Part shown: in pieces, positions 4,948 to 5,041 of the stretch
Layout of the letters: every line of letters starts with the position of its first letter
How positions within the stretch are numbered: position 1 is the stretch's first letter
NCBI GenBank assembly: GCA_017378975.1
Contig: JAFNXT010000310.1
Span: 1 to 5,041, forward strand
Direction: 5' to 3'
DNA length: 5,041 nt
Origin: Oscillospiraceae bacterium
Lineage (GTDB): Bacteria > Bacillota > Clostridia > Oscillospirales > Oscillospiraceae
Program-made: the position numbers and the translations under genes
Notes under the pieces: model-generated
What the model was told of the DNA's origin: nothing
What the model saw: only the letters and a program-made list of their open reading frames with translations
The model's database searches: none

Positions 4948-5032
4948 GGGGGAGTTCCCGAGTGGCCAAAGGGGACAGACTGTAAATCTGCTGCGTTTCG
5001 CTTCGATGGTTCGAATCCGTCCTCCCCCACCA
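4948..5032 (+). tRNA. tRNA-Tyr (anticodon GUA)
   Basis: This is an 85-base class II tRNA. The acceptor stem is GGGGGAG/CTCCCCC, the discriminator A5029 and the encoded CCA 5030-5032. The anticodon loop CTGTAAA (4980-4986) carries GTA at 4982-4984 between CAGA and TCTG; the fifth pair would be A4975 with C4991, a mismatch. The long variable arm contains GCG-TTT-CGC. The T arm is GATGG-TTCGAAT-CCGTC. It lies 111 bases after tRNA-Thr on the same strand with no promoter of its own visible, so co-transcription from 4713-4740 is likely. No terminator is seen before the window ends nine bases later. Confidence 0.95.
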
Positions 5033-5041
5033 AAAGTCCTG

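Overview
The window looks like chromosomal DNA from a Gram-positive gut anaerobe, most likely an Oscillospiraceae/Ruminococcaceae-type Clostridium relative. This is an inference from four things: GC-rich codons with strong ACC/GGC/CTG preference, textbook TTGACA/TATAAT promoters and an AGGAGGT ribosome site, tRNA genes with encoded CCA, and a protein architecture (endonuclease I, starch-binding module, Cys-rich repeats) typical of gut Firmicutes exoproteins. No species can be named from the sequence alone.

Positions 1-4573 are one very large gene on the minus strand. It starts at an ATG at 4573 behind a strong ribosome site and promoter, and stays open for 1524 codons until it leaves the window at position 1 without a stop. 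It encodes a secreted multidomain nuclease. In order it has: a signal peptide; an endonuclease I (His-Me finger) domain with its EHVWP motif intact; a beta-rich module; a CBM26-like starch-binding module; a ~100-residue module built around GYINGANY; nine Cys-rich CxxC units, eight of them arranged as four copies of an exact 93-residue dimer; a second GYINGANY module; one more Cys unit; a third GYINGANY module; and the start of a C-terminal domain. The long plus-strand open frames over the same bases are its codon-register antisense shadow, not genes.

Positions 4574-4760 are a divergent control region. A sigma-A-type promoter drives the nuclease leftward. A second promoter, with an extended -10 and an upstream run of A-tracts, drives a tRNA operon rightward.

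Positions 4761-5032 hold tRNA-Thr(UGU) and tRNA-Tyr(GUA). The 111-base spacer between them contains two hairpins and an exact 20-base copy of the 3' end of tRNA-Thr. This is the pattern left by an integrative element using the tRNA 3' end as its attachment site, though a local duplication would also explain it.

The most interesting items are the fusion of a DNase to a starch-binding module and Cys-repeat array in a single >1500-residue exoprotein, and the duplicated tRNA 3' end.
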